This document shows positions 50,653 through 59,129 of a stretch of 64,000 nucleotides of DNA, piece after piece; positions within the stretch are counted from its first letter, which is position 1; each line of letters starts with the position of its first letter. This DNA comes from Actinomadura sp. J1-007. GTDB taxonomy: Bacteria; Actinomycetota; Actinomycetes; Streptosporangiales; Streptosporangiaceae. Location: NCBI RefSeq assembly GCF_009793335.1, contig NZ_WING01000001.1, forward strand, positions 7,130,001 through 7,194,000. The letters run 5' to 3'. A model generated the notes under the pieces. The model saw only the letters and a program-made list of their open reading frames with translations. It was not told the DNA's origin and made no database searches. The position numbers were made by a program, and so were the translations under genes.

Positions 50653-51359
50653 TCAGAGGTCCGCGCCGGGCTTGAACACCCCAGCGCGGCGGCGGCCAGC
50701 AGGGCCGCCCAGATCCCGCAGACGTACGGCAGGCAACCGTCGACAGAGCGCTTGAGCGCGCGTTCCACCTCGGCGGTCGAGCCGTCGGCCATCAGCGACC
50801 CGAACGCGGGCCCGAAGGGCCGTAGCGTCGAGCGGATCCCGAGCCCGCAGGCCAGCGCGAAGGTGTAGAGGCCGAGCTTGCCGCCGAGCCAGCGCGGGTC
50901 GGTCGTCACGCCGAACGGCCGGTCCGCGGCCAGGGTGTAGGCCGACACGGCCGCCAACGCGACGACCATGAGGAGCCGGACCGTCCAGTCGGCCCGCCGC
51001 GCCCACGGGTACCGGCCGTGCGCGCGATGGTCGGCCACGGTCGCCGCCAGCCAGCACGCGGCGAACGCCCAGACCAGGGCCACCTGCCAGGCGGCGAAGG
51101 CGGGCGCGCCGAACAGCCGCGCGCCGTGCGGCTCCAGGGCCATGAGCGTGACCCCGCTCGGCAGGAACAGGACCAGGCAGACCTTGGGGCCGAGATCCAG
51201 GCCGCCCATGATGCTCAGCGCCGTGGCGCGAGCGGCCGGGGGCAGGTCGGGCCTCAGCACGTACCGGCTGGAGTAGAAGACGCCCAGGTCGCCGCCCAGC
51301 CAGAACACGAACAGCACCAGGTGCAGCAGGACCCACCAGCCGTGCGGATGCGCTTCCAT
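50653..51359 (-). pseudogene. Four/five-helix membrane protein (paralogue of 60152), frameshifted at its end
   Basis: Starts MEAHPHGWWVLLHLVLFVFW and has about five helices with conserved blocks LGGDLGVFYSSR, KVCLVLFLPSGVTLM, DRPFGVTTDPRWLGGKLGLY and LRPFGPAFGSL. Its paralogue at 60152 ends LLKPGA; here the end reads LGCSSPA, but one extra G at the GGGG run (about 50687) gives LGVFKPGADL and 235 residues. A His in helix 1 (LLHLVLF) and another near the N-terminus are shared by both copies and could bind heme or a metal. Convergent with the IclR gene; an IclR-type operator lies just above its start. Confidence 0.65.
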
Positions 51360-51374
51360 GCCACCTCACTGAAG

Positions 51375-51387
51375 GAAACATCGTTAC
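51375..51387. promoter_or_regulatory. IclR-type operator upstream of the membrane protein gene
   Basis: GAAAC-ATC-GTTAC (one mismatch to GAAAC-N3-GTTTC), 16 bases above the membrane protein ATG at 51359, so it would overlap the promoter or leader. Confidence 0.5.
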
Positions 51388-51430
51388 ACGGTGCGGAACG
51401 TTAGCACGCCTGTGTGCGGCCGCCCAGGCG

Positions 51431-52114
51431 TCAGGTCCCGGCCGTTCCGGGCTCGAACCGGGCCATCTCCGCGGCGACCACCAGCCGGTAGGCGGCCGAG
51501 AACTTCGGATGGCAGGTGGTGAGCGTGAGCAGTCTCCGCCGCGGCGCGCGTCCGGGGCGGCCGCGTACCGGCGCGGTGACCTCGATGCTGCCGGGCCGGA
51601 CGATCTCAAGTCCCGTAACGCGGTAGACGTAGGTTCCGGCGGTGGCTTCGATCCGGATCTCATCGCCCGGCGCCAGCTCTCCCAGGCGGTTGAAGGGCGC
51701 CCCGTAGGTGGTGCGATGCCCGGAGACCACCATGTTGCCGATGTCGCCCGGCCGCGCCGTCCCGGGATAGTGCCCCGGGCCCTTGCGCAGATCGGCGGGG
51801 GAGACGCCCTCGACGACCACGTACCGGTACGACCGTCCGAAGCGGGGGACGCGGATGATCGCGAACGCCGTTCCGCGCGCGGTCCTCGCCGCGCCGCCGC
51901 GCCGTGCGCCGCGCCGCGCGGGGCCGCTCCCGGCGGTGGCGGTCGCCGCGGCCGAGCGGTCGGCCCGCCACCGCCGCTCCATCTGGTCCAGCAGGCCGTC
52001 CTGCTGCCCGCGGGTGTAGTCGCCCGTTCCCCAGACCAGGTAGGCGACGCCGAGCGCGAGCACCAGGCCGGCGGTCAGCGCCAGTTCGCCGAGGCCGCGA
52101 ACGATCGTACGCAT
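51431..52114 (-). CDS. srtE: Class E sortase
   Basis: A 227-residue membrane-anchored sortase of the actinomycete class E. N-terminal TM helix (ELALTAGLVLALGVAYLVW), a low-complexity linker, then the catalytic domain with H133 (MVVSGHRTTYGAPF), C201 (LLTLTTCHPKFS) and R210 (AAYRLVV). It attaches proteins with LPxTG-like signals to the wall. The LPHTG protein at 58452 is the obvious substrate in this window. ATG 52114 was preferred over 52189 because the TM helix follows directly. Transcribed away from the surface-protein operon. Confidence 0.9.
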   Translation of the reverse strand: MRTIVRGLGELALTAGLVLALGVAYLVWGTGDYTRGQQDGLLDQMERRWRADRSAAATATAGSGPARRGARRGGAARTARGTAFAIIRVPRFGRSYRYVVVEGVSPADLRKGPGHYPGTARPGDIGNMVVSGHRTTYGAPFNRLGELAPGDEIRIEATAGTYVYRVTGLEIVRPGSIEVTAPVRGRPGRAPRRRLLTLTTCHPKFSAAYRLVVAAEMARFEPGTAGT

Positions 52115-52233
52115 GCGGACGAATCTAACCCGAGAGACTGGAAACGCCGATCCCCTCTGAGGAACTCGCTCGTCCCACATGGCGCTCAAGCCTTGACAGC
52201 AGGGAGGTGTGCGGAGTTATGTGATGCCACTGC

Positions 52234-52246
52234 GAAACCTCGTTTC
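52234..52246. promoter_or_regulatory. IclR-type operator upstream of the surface-protein operon
   Basis: GAAAC-CTC-GTTTC, perfect half-sites, about 100 bases before the first surface gene (52347); a degenerate third half-site GGAAC follows at the same 7-base spacing. Links the surface module to the catabolic operons. Confidence 0.65.
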
Positions 52247-52346
52247 TCTGAACGGAACAAGCCGTTCATGGTGCGCCGCTCGGTCGGCAGGGCGGGGCAC
52301 GGCCCGGCCCCGAGCCGGCACCCGGCGAGAGAAGGAGCGGCACCGC

Positions 52347-53729
52347 ATGACAGGCGGACACCTGACGACCCGGCGGGGAGCCATGGCGGCGGCCTCCCTC
52401 GGCATCACCGCGACGGCCGTCTCCGGGCTCGCCCTTTCCCCGGCGCGTGCCGACACGGTGGCGGGGGTGGAGACGGACACGCCGGCACGGGCGGAAGCGG
52501 CGCCGCGAACGGGAAGGGTCGCCTACGAGTGCCAGATCTTCTCCACCCGGTTCCGCTACGACGCCGAGGTGTCGGTGCGGGCTCCGGCGACCGCCGGAGT
52601 CGGCGACCAGATCACGGTCGCGGCGGACTTCTCCGACCTGCCCGGCGTGGCCCCCCTGCCGATCGGCAAGTGGCGGACCAGCGGGGCGCTCACCGTGGCG
52701 GGCGCCCAGTCCGGCGGCCTCCCGATCGCCGTCCCCGAACGGACCGGCCCCATCGCGGCCAGGGCTCCCATCCCGATCGGCAGGGCCACCGGCAGGCTCA
52801 CCCTGACCGCTCCGGGCGAGGTCACCCTCGCCCCGGCCGCAATCAAGATCGTCGCCGATGCCGGCGCCGAGGCGACGATCGACTGCACGCCCGTCGGAAA
52901 GCCCGCGCCACTCGCGACCGTCAAGGTCACCGAAAGCGGCCCGCTGGAGCCGTCCGTGTCGGCCGACCCCTCGACCATCGCGCGGGGAGCGGCGCTCCGG
53001 GTCACCGGAACGGGCTGGCGGCCAGGTGATGCCCGCCTCGCCCTGTGCGACGCCAACGGCGCGCACTGCGAGCCCGGCGACCTCACCGGGGCCACCGCCG
53101 CGGCCGACGGCGCGGGCAGGCTGACCGGTTCGGCGCGGGTCGCGCGGACGGCCGCGGCGGGCGCACGCACTCTGCTCGCCGCACAGGGGACGCTCAGCGG
53201 AAGAACCCCGATCACCGTCCTCGCCGACAAGCCGCCACCGAAGGGCTGCGGTGACGCGCCCCGTTCGCGCTGCGTCGAGCAGAGGCTGAAGCTCACGGTC
53301 AACGGCGGCCCGCTCACCATGTCCCAGGAGCCCGGCGAGGTGGAGATGGCCCCCGTCACGCTCGATGGAACCCCGAGTTCCTCCACCGGCGAATTGCGCA
53401 AGGTCCAGGTCGTGGACGCCAGAGGAGGCACGGTGGGCTGGTCCCTGACCGGCACCCTCACCGACTTCACCTCCCCGGGCGGAACGAAGATCCCCGCTGG
53501 GGGCCTCACCTGGAAACCGCGCTGCTCCGCGCGGAGCGGATCGTCCCCCGCCACGCCGGGCAGCGTCGGCGCGCTCGGCGGCTCAACGGCGGCGACCCTG
53601 TGCGGCGGCGCGGGTGGAGGCCCGGTGGTCGGCGGGACCTACGACGTCGGCGCCGCCCTCGACCTGAAGATCCCTCCGGCGACCGGGGCGGGACGGTATA
53701 CCGCCGTCCTCACCCTCACCCTGTCCTGA
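52347..53729 (+). CDS. Secreted protein with DUF6801-like and WxL-like regions
   Basis: A 460-residue exported protein. The signal peptide has a twin-arginine-like start (TTRRGAMAAASLGITATAVS) and ends near PARA. The first domain (RVAYECQIFSTRFRYDAEVS) resembles DUF6801, common in actinomycete secreted proteins. An Ig/neocarzinostatin-like segment follows (LRVTGTGWRPGDARLALCDA). The C-terminus has WxL-like elements: VGWSLTGTLTDFTSPGG and LTWKPRC. WxL proteins associate non-covalently with cell wall and with DUF916 proteins, and the next gene encodes a DUF916 protein. First gene of a seven-gene surface operon. Confidence 0.7.
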   Translation: MTGGHLTTRRGAMAAASLGITATAVSGLALSPARADTVAGVETDTPARAEAAPRTGRVAYECQIFSTRFRYDAEVSVRAPATAGVGDQITVAADFSDLPGVAPLPIGKWRTSGALTVAGAQSGGLPIAVPERTGPIAARAPIPIGRATGRLTLTAPGEVTLAPAAIKIVADAGAEATIDCTPVGKPAPLATVKVTESGPLEPSVSADPSTIARGAALRVTGTGWRPGDARLALCDANGAHCEPGDLTGATAAADGAGRLTGSARVARTAAAGARTLLAAQGTLSGRTPITVLADKPPPKGCGDAPRSRCVEQRLKLTVNGGPLTMSQEPGEVEMAPVTLDGTPSSSTGELRKVQVVDARGGTVGWSLTGTLTDFTSPGGTKIPAGGLTWKPRCSARSGSSPATPGSVGALGGSTAATLCGGAGGGPVVGGTYDVGAALDLKIPPATGAGRYTAVLTLTLS

Positions 53730-53846
53730 ACCGCGTCCGGGCCCGTCCGCGCGCCGTCCCGGAAACGTCCCCGGCCCCGGCCGGGCGGTGGTCTCGCGCC
53801 TCCCCGCCCGGCCGGTCCCTCTCTCCCGCAGGTCCGCGAGGTGGTC

Positions 53847-54919
53847 ATGACGATCCAGGTCCGTATCGCCCTCACCGTGGCGGCCTGTGCGCTGCCGGCA
53901 GGCGCGGCCCCGCCGCCGCCCACGCGACGGCCGACCCGCGTCCATCCATCCCGCCCGCCACGAGCAACCCCGCCACGGGCAACGGAGCATGGTCGGTCGG
54001 GCCCGCCAACCGCAGTGGCGCGCCGGCCGCCCGCCCCTACTTCGCGCTGGAGGCGCGCCCCGGCGCGGTGGTGCACGACCTGGTACGGATCGCCAACCTC
54101 ACCGACCGCCGCCTGACGTTCAGCCTGTACGGCGCGGACGCCTACAACACGCCCCGGGACGCCGGCTTCGCGCTGCGAACGGCCGCCGAGCCGCGCACGG
54201 ACGTGGGGCGCTGGATCAGGCTGGGCACCGGGAAGACGGTGATCCAGCCCCGCACGGCCCGGGAGATCCCCTTCACCATCAGCGTTCCGCTGAACGCGAC
54301 GCCGGGGGAGCACATCGGCGGAGTCGTCGCGCTCAACCAGGCCATCGAGGCCGTCCAGGAGGACGGCGCGGCCAGGATCGGGCTGCGTCGCGCCGTCGCG
54401 GCGCGCGTCTACCTGCGCGTCGCCGGGCCGGCGGCGCCCGGCGTCCGGGTGGACGCGCTCGCGGTCACCCGCCGTGAGCCCCTGGTCCCGGTGGTGAACA
54501 GGACCCTGGGCGTAGTGCGGTACACCGTCGTCAACACCGGGAACCTGCGCATCGCCCCGACGGCGAACGTCCGCGCCACCGGCCTGCTCGGGCGCCCCCT
54601 CAAGGAGTGGCCGGCGCGGCACCTGCCGGAGCTCCTGCCCGGCCAGAGCATCGCGATCGAAATGCCGTGGGACGGGCCGCCGCCGCTGGACGCGGTCGCC
54701 GTCCGCGTGGATGTCACGGCCGCGGACGGCGTGGCGGCGCGCACCCGGACAGGTTTCCTCGCCGTTCCGTGGGTGGCGCTGCTGACGCTGCTCGGCACGG
54801 TCACCGTGTGCTGGTCGGTGCTGCCGCGGCTGGTCCGCCGCTGGCGTGAACGCGCCGGGCTGGCCGCCGTCGCTCCGGACCGGCGGCCGGGCGGATCGTT
54901 GCCCGAGGTGCGCCGATGA
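53847..54919 (+). pseudogene. DUF916-type (WxL-interacting) cell-surface protein, frameshifted in its signal peptide
   Basis: From about 53915 the frame encodes AWSVGPANRSGAPAARPYFA, LEARPGAVVHDLVRIANLTD, RIGLRRAVAARVYLRVAGPA and PLVPVVNRTLGVVRYTVVNT, the DUF916/DUF3324 arrangement, then a C-terminal TM helix (PWVALLTLLGTVTVCWSVL) and a basic tail. The signal peptide start MTIQVRIALTVAACAL (ATG 53847) is in another frame; one C more in the CCCC run near 53912 joins them as GAAPAAAHA and gives 357 residues. Anchors WxL proteins at the surface. Probably intact in the organism. Confidence 0.7.
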
Positions 54920-55968
54920 GAGCCCTGGCCGCCGCCTGCGCCTGGCTACTGCTCGCCTCGGCGCCCGGCCCCGCCCATGCGGGGGCGCCACCCGGTCCCG
55001 GTGTGAGCGCCGAGCCCGCGAGCGCCGCGGTCGGCACGTTCGTGCGCGTGCGGGGCAGCGCGTGGTCGCCGGGCACGACCGTGCAGGCCGAGGTCTGTGG
55101 CGCGAACGCCGTCCACGGCTCTCCCGACTGCGACACTCCGCACGCCGTCACCGCGCTGGTCGCACCCGCGGGCAGGTTCGAGGCGGGCCTGACGGTCGGC
55201 GAGCCGCCCGCGCACTGCCCCTGCGTGGTACGGGTCTCCGCGCTTCCCGACAGCGCCGGTCCTCCGGCCGCCGCCACTTCACCGCTGGCGATTCCCGGCC
55301 ATCCCGACGGCCCGGTGCTCAGGGACGTGACCCCGGTACGGGCCGACATCGTCAGCGCCGAGCTGACCGGAGGAGGACGCCGCGGTGAACTCTTCGGCGG
55401 CGCGCCCCGCCGAACACTCGTCGTGCGCGTCCGCAACGCGGGCGCCGAACCGATCGTGGGCGCGCCGCTCGTCGCCCGCTGGGGGGCCGGCGACGTCCCC
55501 GACTCCCCGCTGGAGGCGCCGGCGACCGGCACGATCCAGCCGGGGCGGACCGCCACCTACCGCATCCAGGTCCGGCTTCCGTCCGCCTCGTTCGGACGGT
55601 TCGTGGTCGGTGGGCGCTTCGCCGGCTCGGTGCCGTTCCAGGCCGCGTTCACGACCTATCCCTGGGGCCTGCTGGGAGCCAACGTGGTGGCGGCGCTGCT
55701 CCTGCTCATCGGCGTGCGGATCTCGCTGCGCCGCCGGACGGCGCGGCGGCGGGCGGCGGTCCAGGCGGCCGCGGGCGCCGCCCCGCCTCCACGCGGACGC
55801 GAGCTGGACGAGCTGATCGACCATGTCCGCGGCCTCGGCCGCCGCTCCATCGATCGAGAGGAACTGGTCGCGTTCCTGGAGGAACGCAGAGGCGGCCCGG
55901 TCGACCTCGCCGCGCTGGACCGCTACCTCGGCCTCGACCGGTTCGCCGTCTCCGAACAGGAGCGCTGA
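54916..55968 (+). CDS. Membrane-anchored neocarzinostatin-fold protein
   Basis: A 350-residue exported protein. Signal peptide (ALAAACAWLLLASAPGPAHA), an Ig-like neocarzinostatin domain (VSAEPASAAVGTFVRVRGSA, then VCGANAVHGSPDCD and CPCVVRVSAL with paired Cys), a second beta domain, a TM helix (LLGANVVAALLLLIGVRI), and a cytoplasmic helical tail with ELDELIDHVRGLGRRSIDRE. The neocarzinostatin fold binds a bulky chromophore in its founding member. The ATG overlaps the DUF916 stop (ATGA). Confidence 0.7.
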   Translation: MRALAAACAWLLLASAPGPAHAGAPPGPGVSAEPASAAVGTFVRVRGSAWSPGTTVQAEVCGANAVHGSPDCDTPHAVTALVAPAGRFEAGLTVGEPPAHCPCVVRVSALPDSAGPPAAATSPLAIPGHPDGPVLRDVTPVRADIVSAELTGGGRRGELFGGAPRRTLVVRVRNAGAEPIVGAPLVARWGAGDVPDSPLEAPATGTIQPGRTATYRIQVRLPSASFGRFVVGGRFAGSVPFQAAFTTYPWGLLGANVVAALLLLIGVRISLRRRTARRRAAVQAAAGAAPPPRGRELDELIDHVRGLGRRSIDREELVAFLEERRGGPVDLAALDRYLGLDRFAVSEQER

Positions 55969-55969
55969 A

Positions 55970-57895
55970 ATGGGGGTCCATACACGCCACCGCCGGGACG
56001 TCATCGCGCGCGCGGGCGCCCTCGCGTGCGCGGCGGCGGGGCCGCTGGCGGCGGGCGCCGTGCTGCTGCTGGCCGACGCGCTCGGCGGGATCGTCGAGAT
56101 GCCCGGCGACGCCGTCACCTACACGGCCTACTGCGCGTTGCTCGTCGCCTGCCTGGAGGTGCCCTTGGTGCTCCGGCTGGCCGGCCGGGTGTCGGCGCCG
56201 GGGATGACGGCCGTCGCGGGCGGCCTGGCCCCGCTGGCCGTCGCCGCCGGCGGGCTGGTGCCGAACGTCCCCGCGTTCGCCTCGGCGATGGTGCTGGCGG
56301 GCCTGCTGGGCGGCCCCCTGCTGGTGCTGCCGCGCGCCCTGCTTCCGGCAGGGCTGGCCGCCTGGTGGCACCTGGCCGCGCTCGCGGGCGTGGCGGGCGC
56401 GGCGTTCCTGGCCGTGGCACGTGCGAACGCGCCTGGCGACGCTGTGGCCGTCGCCGGGGTCCTGGCCGCTGTGCTCGGTGTCGGGGCCATCTGCGTCCCG
56501 AAGCCGGTGCGCGAGGCCCCGGACTCCGGCCTGCCGACGTCGAAGGGCCGGCCGCCCGCGGCCGGAGCGGTCAGCGCGCGGGCATTGGGGCTGCGCGAGG
56601 CGTTCGCACTCGCGCTACCGGCGCTGCCCGGCTATGCCACCGCGGCGGGGGCGGTGGCGGTCACCGTGCAGTCCGGGCTTCACCTGCTGCTGTTCCGTTG
56701 GAACCTGGTCGGCGGGGCCCCGGCCCTACGGCTGGCCTGGGCGGCCTTGGCGGCTGTCGTCCTGACCGTCCTGGCCCGGAACCTGGCCGGGGCCACCTGG
56801 CCGGTCCCCTGGCTGCTTCTCATGGCGGCGACGGCGCCGGTGCTGGTGGCGACCGCTCCCGCGGGCTGGGCGCTGGCGGCCTCGTTCACGGTCGTCCTCG
56901 CCGCGGCGGCCCTCGCGGCGGCGTCGCTGGACGGGGCGCTGATCGCCCGCGCCCCCGCCGCGCAGCGTCCGGGATTGGCCGGCGTCACCGCCGCCGTCTC
57001 TGTAACGGCCGCCCTCGCCGCGCTCGGCGTCATGGCGTTGATCGGCAAGGTGACCGATGACGTGTCCGCGGCGACGCTGATGGCCGTGCCGCTGGCCGCA
57101 GGGGCCTTCGCGGCCAGCGGTACGGCCGTGAAGCGCCCCGGGGCCCTTCCAGCCGCGGAAGCGGGCGTCTCCCCTCCGGCCGACGTGGAGGGCACCGACC
57201 CGCCCCTGCTGGACGTGCACGCCCTGTCGGCGGGCCGGGGAGCGACGGCCGTCCGCGACGTCACGCTGCGCGTGCGCGCCGGAGAAGCCGTGGCGGTCTT
57301 CGGCCCTGGCAGCCGGATCCTGCTTGAGGCCGTCGCGGGACATCTCATGCCCTCTCGCGGCGCGGTCATCATGGGCGGAACCGATGTCACCGCGGTCACC
57401 GCCGAGCGGCGCACCGGCCTCGGCCTGTCCCACCTGGTGCGGACCACCGGCGGAGAAGACGGCGACGACACGGTCATGGGCCGCCTCCAGGCCCGCGCCC
57501 GCCGGCTCGGCCGCGCCCAGCCGGGCACGGCGGCGGTGCTCGACGTCTTCCCGGCCTTGCGCGCCCGCGCCCGCGAGCCGGTGTCGTCTCTGGCCGAGGG
57601 GGACGCGCGGCTGCTCGGCCTGGCCGAAGCGCTCATCGTCCGGCCGAGACTTCTGCTGATCGACGGGTTGTCGCCGGGCCTGGACGACGCGTCCGTCGAC
57701 GTCCTCGCCGCCGCTGTCCGGCTGTTGCTCGCCGACGGCACCGCCCTGCTGCTTGCCGAGCCTCGGGTCCACGTCGCACTCGCCGTGTGCGGGCGTGCCC
57801 ATGTGCTGCGCCACGGCCGCACGGTGGCCGAGCTCTCCGCCTCCACACCCGACCGGGTGCGCGAACTGCTCCACCGAGGAGGTCTCCTCCGATGA
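55970..57895 (+). CDS. Polytopic membrane protein fused to a degenerate ABC ATPase domain
   Basis: A 641-residue protein. Residues 1-400 form about 12 hydrophobic helices (MFS-like layout: AGPLAAGAVLLLADALGGIV, MVLAGLLGGPLLVLPRALL and others). Residues 425-641 have the ABC ATPase order but with lost active-site motifs: the Walker A position reads VAVFGPGSRILLEAVAG (no GK[ST]), the signature region is SSLAEGDARLLGLAEAL and Walker B RLLLIDGLSPGLD lacks the catalytic Glu. So the ATPase part is probably a binding or scaffold domain. ATG 55970 follows the preceding stop by two bases. Position suggests a role in surface assembly or ligand uptake. Confidence 0.65.
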   Translation: MGVHTRHRRDVIARAGALACAAAGPLAAGAVLLLADALGGIVEMPGDAVTYTAYCALLVACLEVPLVLRLAGRVSAPGMTAVAGGLAPLAVAAGGLVPNVPAFASAMVLAGLLGGPLLVLPRALLPAGLAAWWHLAALAGVAGAAFLAVARANAPGDAVAVAGVLAAVLGVGAICVPKPVREAPDSGLPTSKGRPPAAGAVSARALGLREAFALALPALPGYATAAGAVAVTVQSGLHLLLFRWNLVGGAPALRLAWAALAAVVLTVLARNLAGATWPVPWLLLMAATAPVLVATAPAGWALAASFTVVLAAAALAAASLDGALIARAPAAQRPGLAGVTAAVSVTAALAALGVMALIGKVTDDVSAATLMAVPLAAGAFAASGTAVKRPGALPAAEAGVSPPADVEGTDPPLLDVHALSAGRGATAVRDVTLRVRAGEAVAVFGPGSRILLEAVAGHLMPSRGAVIMGGTDVTAVTAERRTGLGLSHLVRTTGGEDGDDTVMGRLQARARRLGRAQPGTAAVLDVFPALRARAREPVSSLAEGDARLLGLAEALIVRPRLLLIDGLSPGLDDASVDVLAAAVRLLLADGTALLLAEPRVHVALAVCGRAHVLRHGRTVAELSASTPDRVRELLHRGGLLR

Positions 57896-58455
57896 GCGCG
57901 TCTCTGGCCGCCCTCGCTCTTGCGGCGTCCCTGGCTCCGGGACCGTCCCTGCACGCCGCGCCGGTCGCCGGCCTCGTGCCGGGACAGAAGATCACCGTGA
58001 GCGGCGGCGGCTTCCGCCCCGGCCTGCGGTCGGTCGCGGTGGGCGTGTGCCGCGCCGGTTACACCGGCCCCGGCGACTGCGACCTCGCTGGCGGAGCCAC
58101 CTTCGTCAACATCGACGCCGACGGGCGCTTCCGCACCGTCACGCTCACCGCGCGGCCGAAGTTCGGCGGTACCGACTGCATGGCGCGGCAGTGCGTCATC
58201 GGAGTGGCTCCGCTGCCCGGAAAGGCGCCGCCCGCGATCGTCCGGGCCAACACGGCCGTCGTCAACGTCGGATTCCGCGGATCGCCGTTCAAGGGCGGCG
58301 CGGTCTCCCCGCCGCCCGCAGCGCAGGGCACCGCACCGGCCGAGGGGGACGGCCCGCCGACCACGCTGTGGGCGGGAACGGTCGGGGTCCTCGTGCTCGC
58401 CGGTGCGGCCATCGCCCTCGTCCAGTTCCGTGCGACCAGAAGGAGAGTGTCATGA
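57892..58455 (+). CDS. Membrane-anchored neocarzinostatin-fold protein, short
   Basis: A 187-residue exported protein: short signal peptide (LAALALAASLAPGPSLHAAP), one neocarzinostatin-like domain (GLVPGQKITVSGGGFRPGLR, VAVGVCRAGYTGPGDCDLAG, GTDCMARQCVIGVAPL with the two disulfide pairs) and a C-terminal TM helix (LWAGTVGVLVLAGAAIALV) with RRR. The ATG overlaps the previous stop (ATGA) and its stop overlaps the next ATG. Confidence 0.75.
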   Translation: MSASLAALALAASLAPGPSLHAAPVAGLVPGQKITVSGGGFRPGLRSVAVGVCRAGYTGPGDCDLAGGATFVNIDADGRFRTVTLTARPKFGGTDCMARQCVIGVAPLPGKAPPAIVRANTAVVNVGFRGSPFKGGAVSPPPAAQGTAPAEGDGPPTTLWAGTVGVLVLAGAAIALVQFRATRRRVS

Positions 58456-59129
58456 AACGCGCCATCGCCGTTCCGGCCGCCGTCACCCTGCTGGCGGCCC
58501 CGCTCGCGATGATGCAGGCGCCGGCCGGTGCCGCGGCGAAGCCCAAGCTCCGGGTCAGCGAGACCACCGGTCTGAAAGCCGGCGACAAGATCACCGTGTC
58601 GGCCGCGGGTTTCGCCAAGGACAGCGGGCAGGCCCCTCTGGGCCTGTGCAAACCGCCTGCGGCCGGGCTCGGAGATTGTGAACTGTCGCCGCCGAGCGCC
58701 TACATGGGATCGGTCAGCGGTGGTGAGTGGGCCTTCGAGGGCAGATCCTCAGTGCAGGTCACGATCAAGAGCACGGTGAAGGGGACCGACTGCACGGCCA
58801 AGCCCGGCGCCTGCGTGGTGGCGGTCTCGCTCCTCGGCGTCCCGGCCGGCGACCGCGGCGCCAACACCGCGATGGTCCCGCTGACCATCGGCAAAGGCAG
58901 CGGTGGCGGAGGCGACGGTGGTTCCGGAGGAGGCGGGGACGGGAACGGCGGCGGCGGTGGCAACGGCGGCGGCGGTGGCGGCGGTGGCAATGGTGGCGGT
59001 AACCAGAAGCTGCCTCACACCGGAAGCCCTGACGGCGTGCCCACCTACGCGCTCGTGGCATCCGCCCTGGTCATGGGCGGTGGCGCCGCGCTGCTGATCA
59101 TTCCGCGCCGACGCCGCCGCACCTCGTGA
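58452..59129 (+). CDS. LPHTG-anchored neocarzinostatin-fold wall protein
   Basis: A 225-residue sortase substrate. Signal peptide (AIAVPAAVTLLAAPLAMMQA), neocarzinostatin-like domain (GLKAGDKITVSAAGFAKDSG, LGLCKPPAAGLGDCEL, GTDCTAKPGACVVAVSLLG), a 45-residue Gly-rich linker, the sorting signal LPHTG at about residues 187-191, TM helix (ALVASALVMGGGAALLI) and RRRRR tail. It is the only clear sortase signal in the window and pairs with the class E sortase at 51431. ATG 58452 has AAGGAGAG upstream. Confidence 0.88.
   Translation: MKRAIAVPAAVTLLAAPLAMMQAPAGAAAKPKLRVSETTGLKAGDKITVSAAGFAKDSGQAPLGLCKPPAAGLGDCELSPPSAYMGSVSGGEWAFEGRSSVQVTIKSTVKGTDCTAKPGACVVAVSLLGVPAGDRGANTAMVPLTIGKGSGGGGDGGSGGGGDGNGGGGGNGGGGGGGGNGGGNQKLPHTGSPDGVPTYALVASALVMGGGAALLIIPRRRRRTS

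Noticed and set aside
58890..59015. GGC/GGT-rich repeat as a possible regulatory or mobile repeat
   Set aside because: It encodes the Gly-rich linker before the LPHTG signal.
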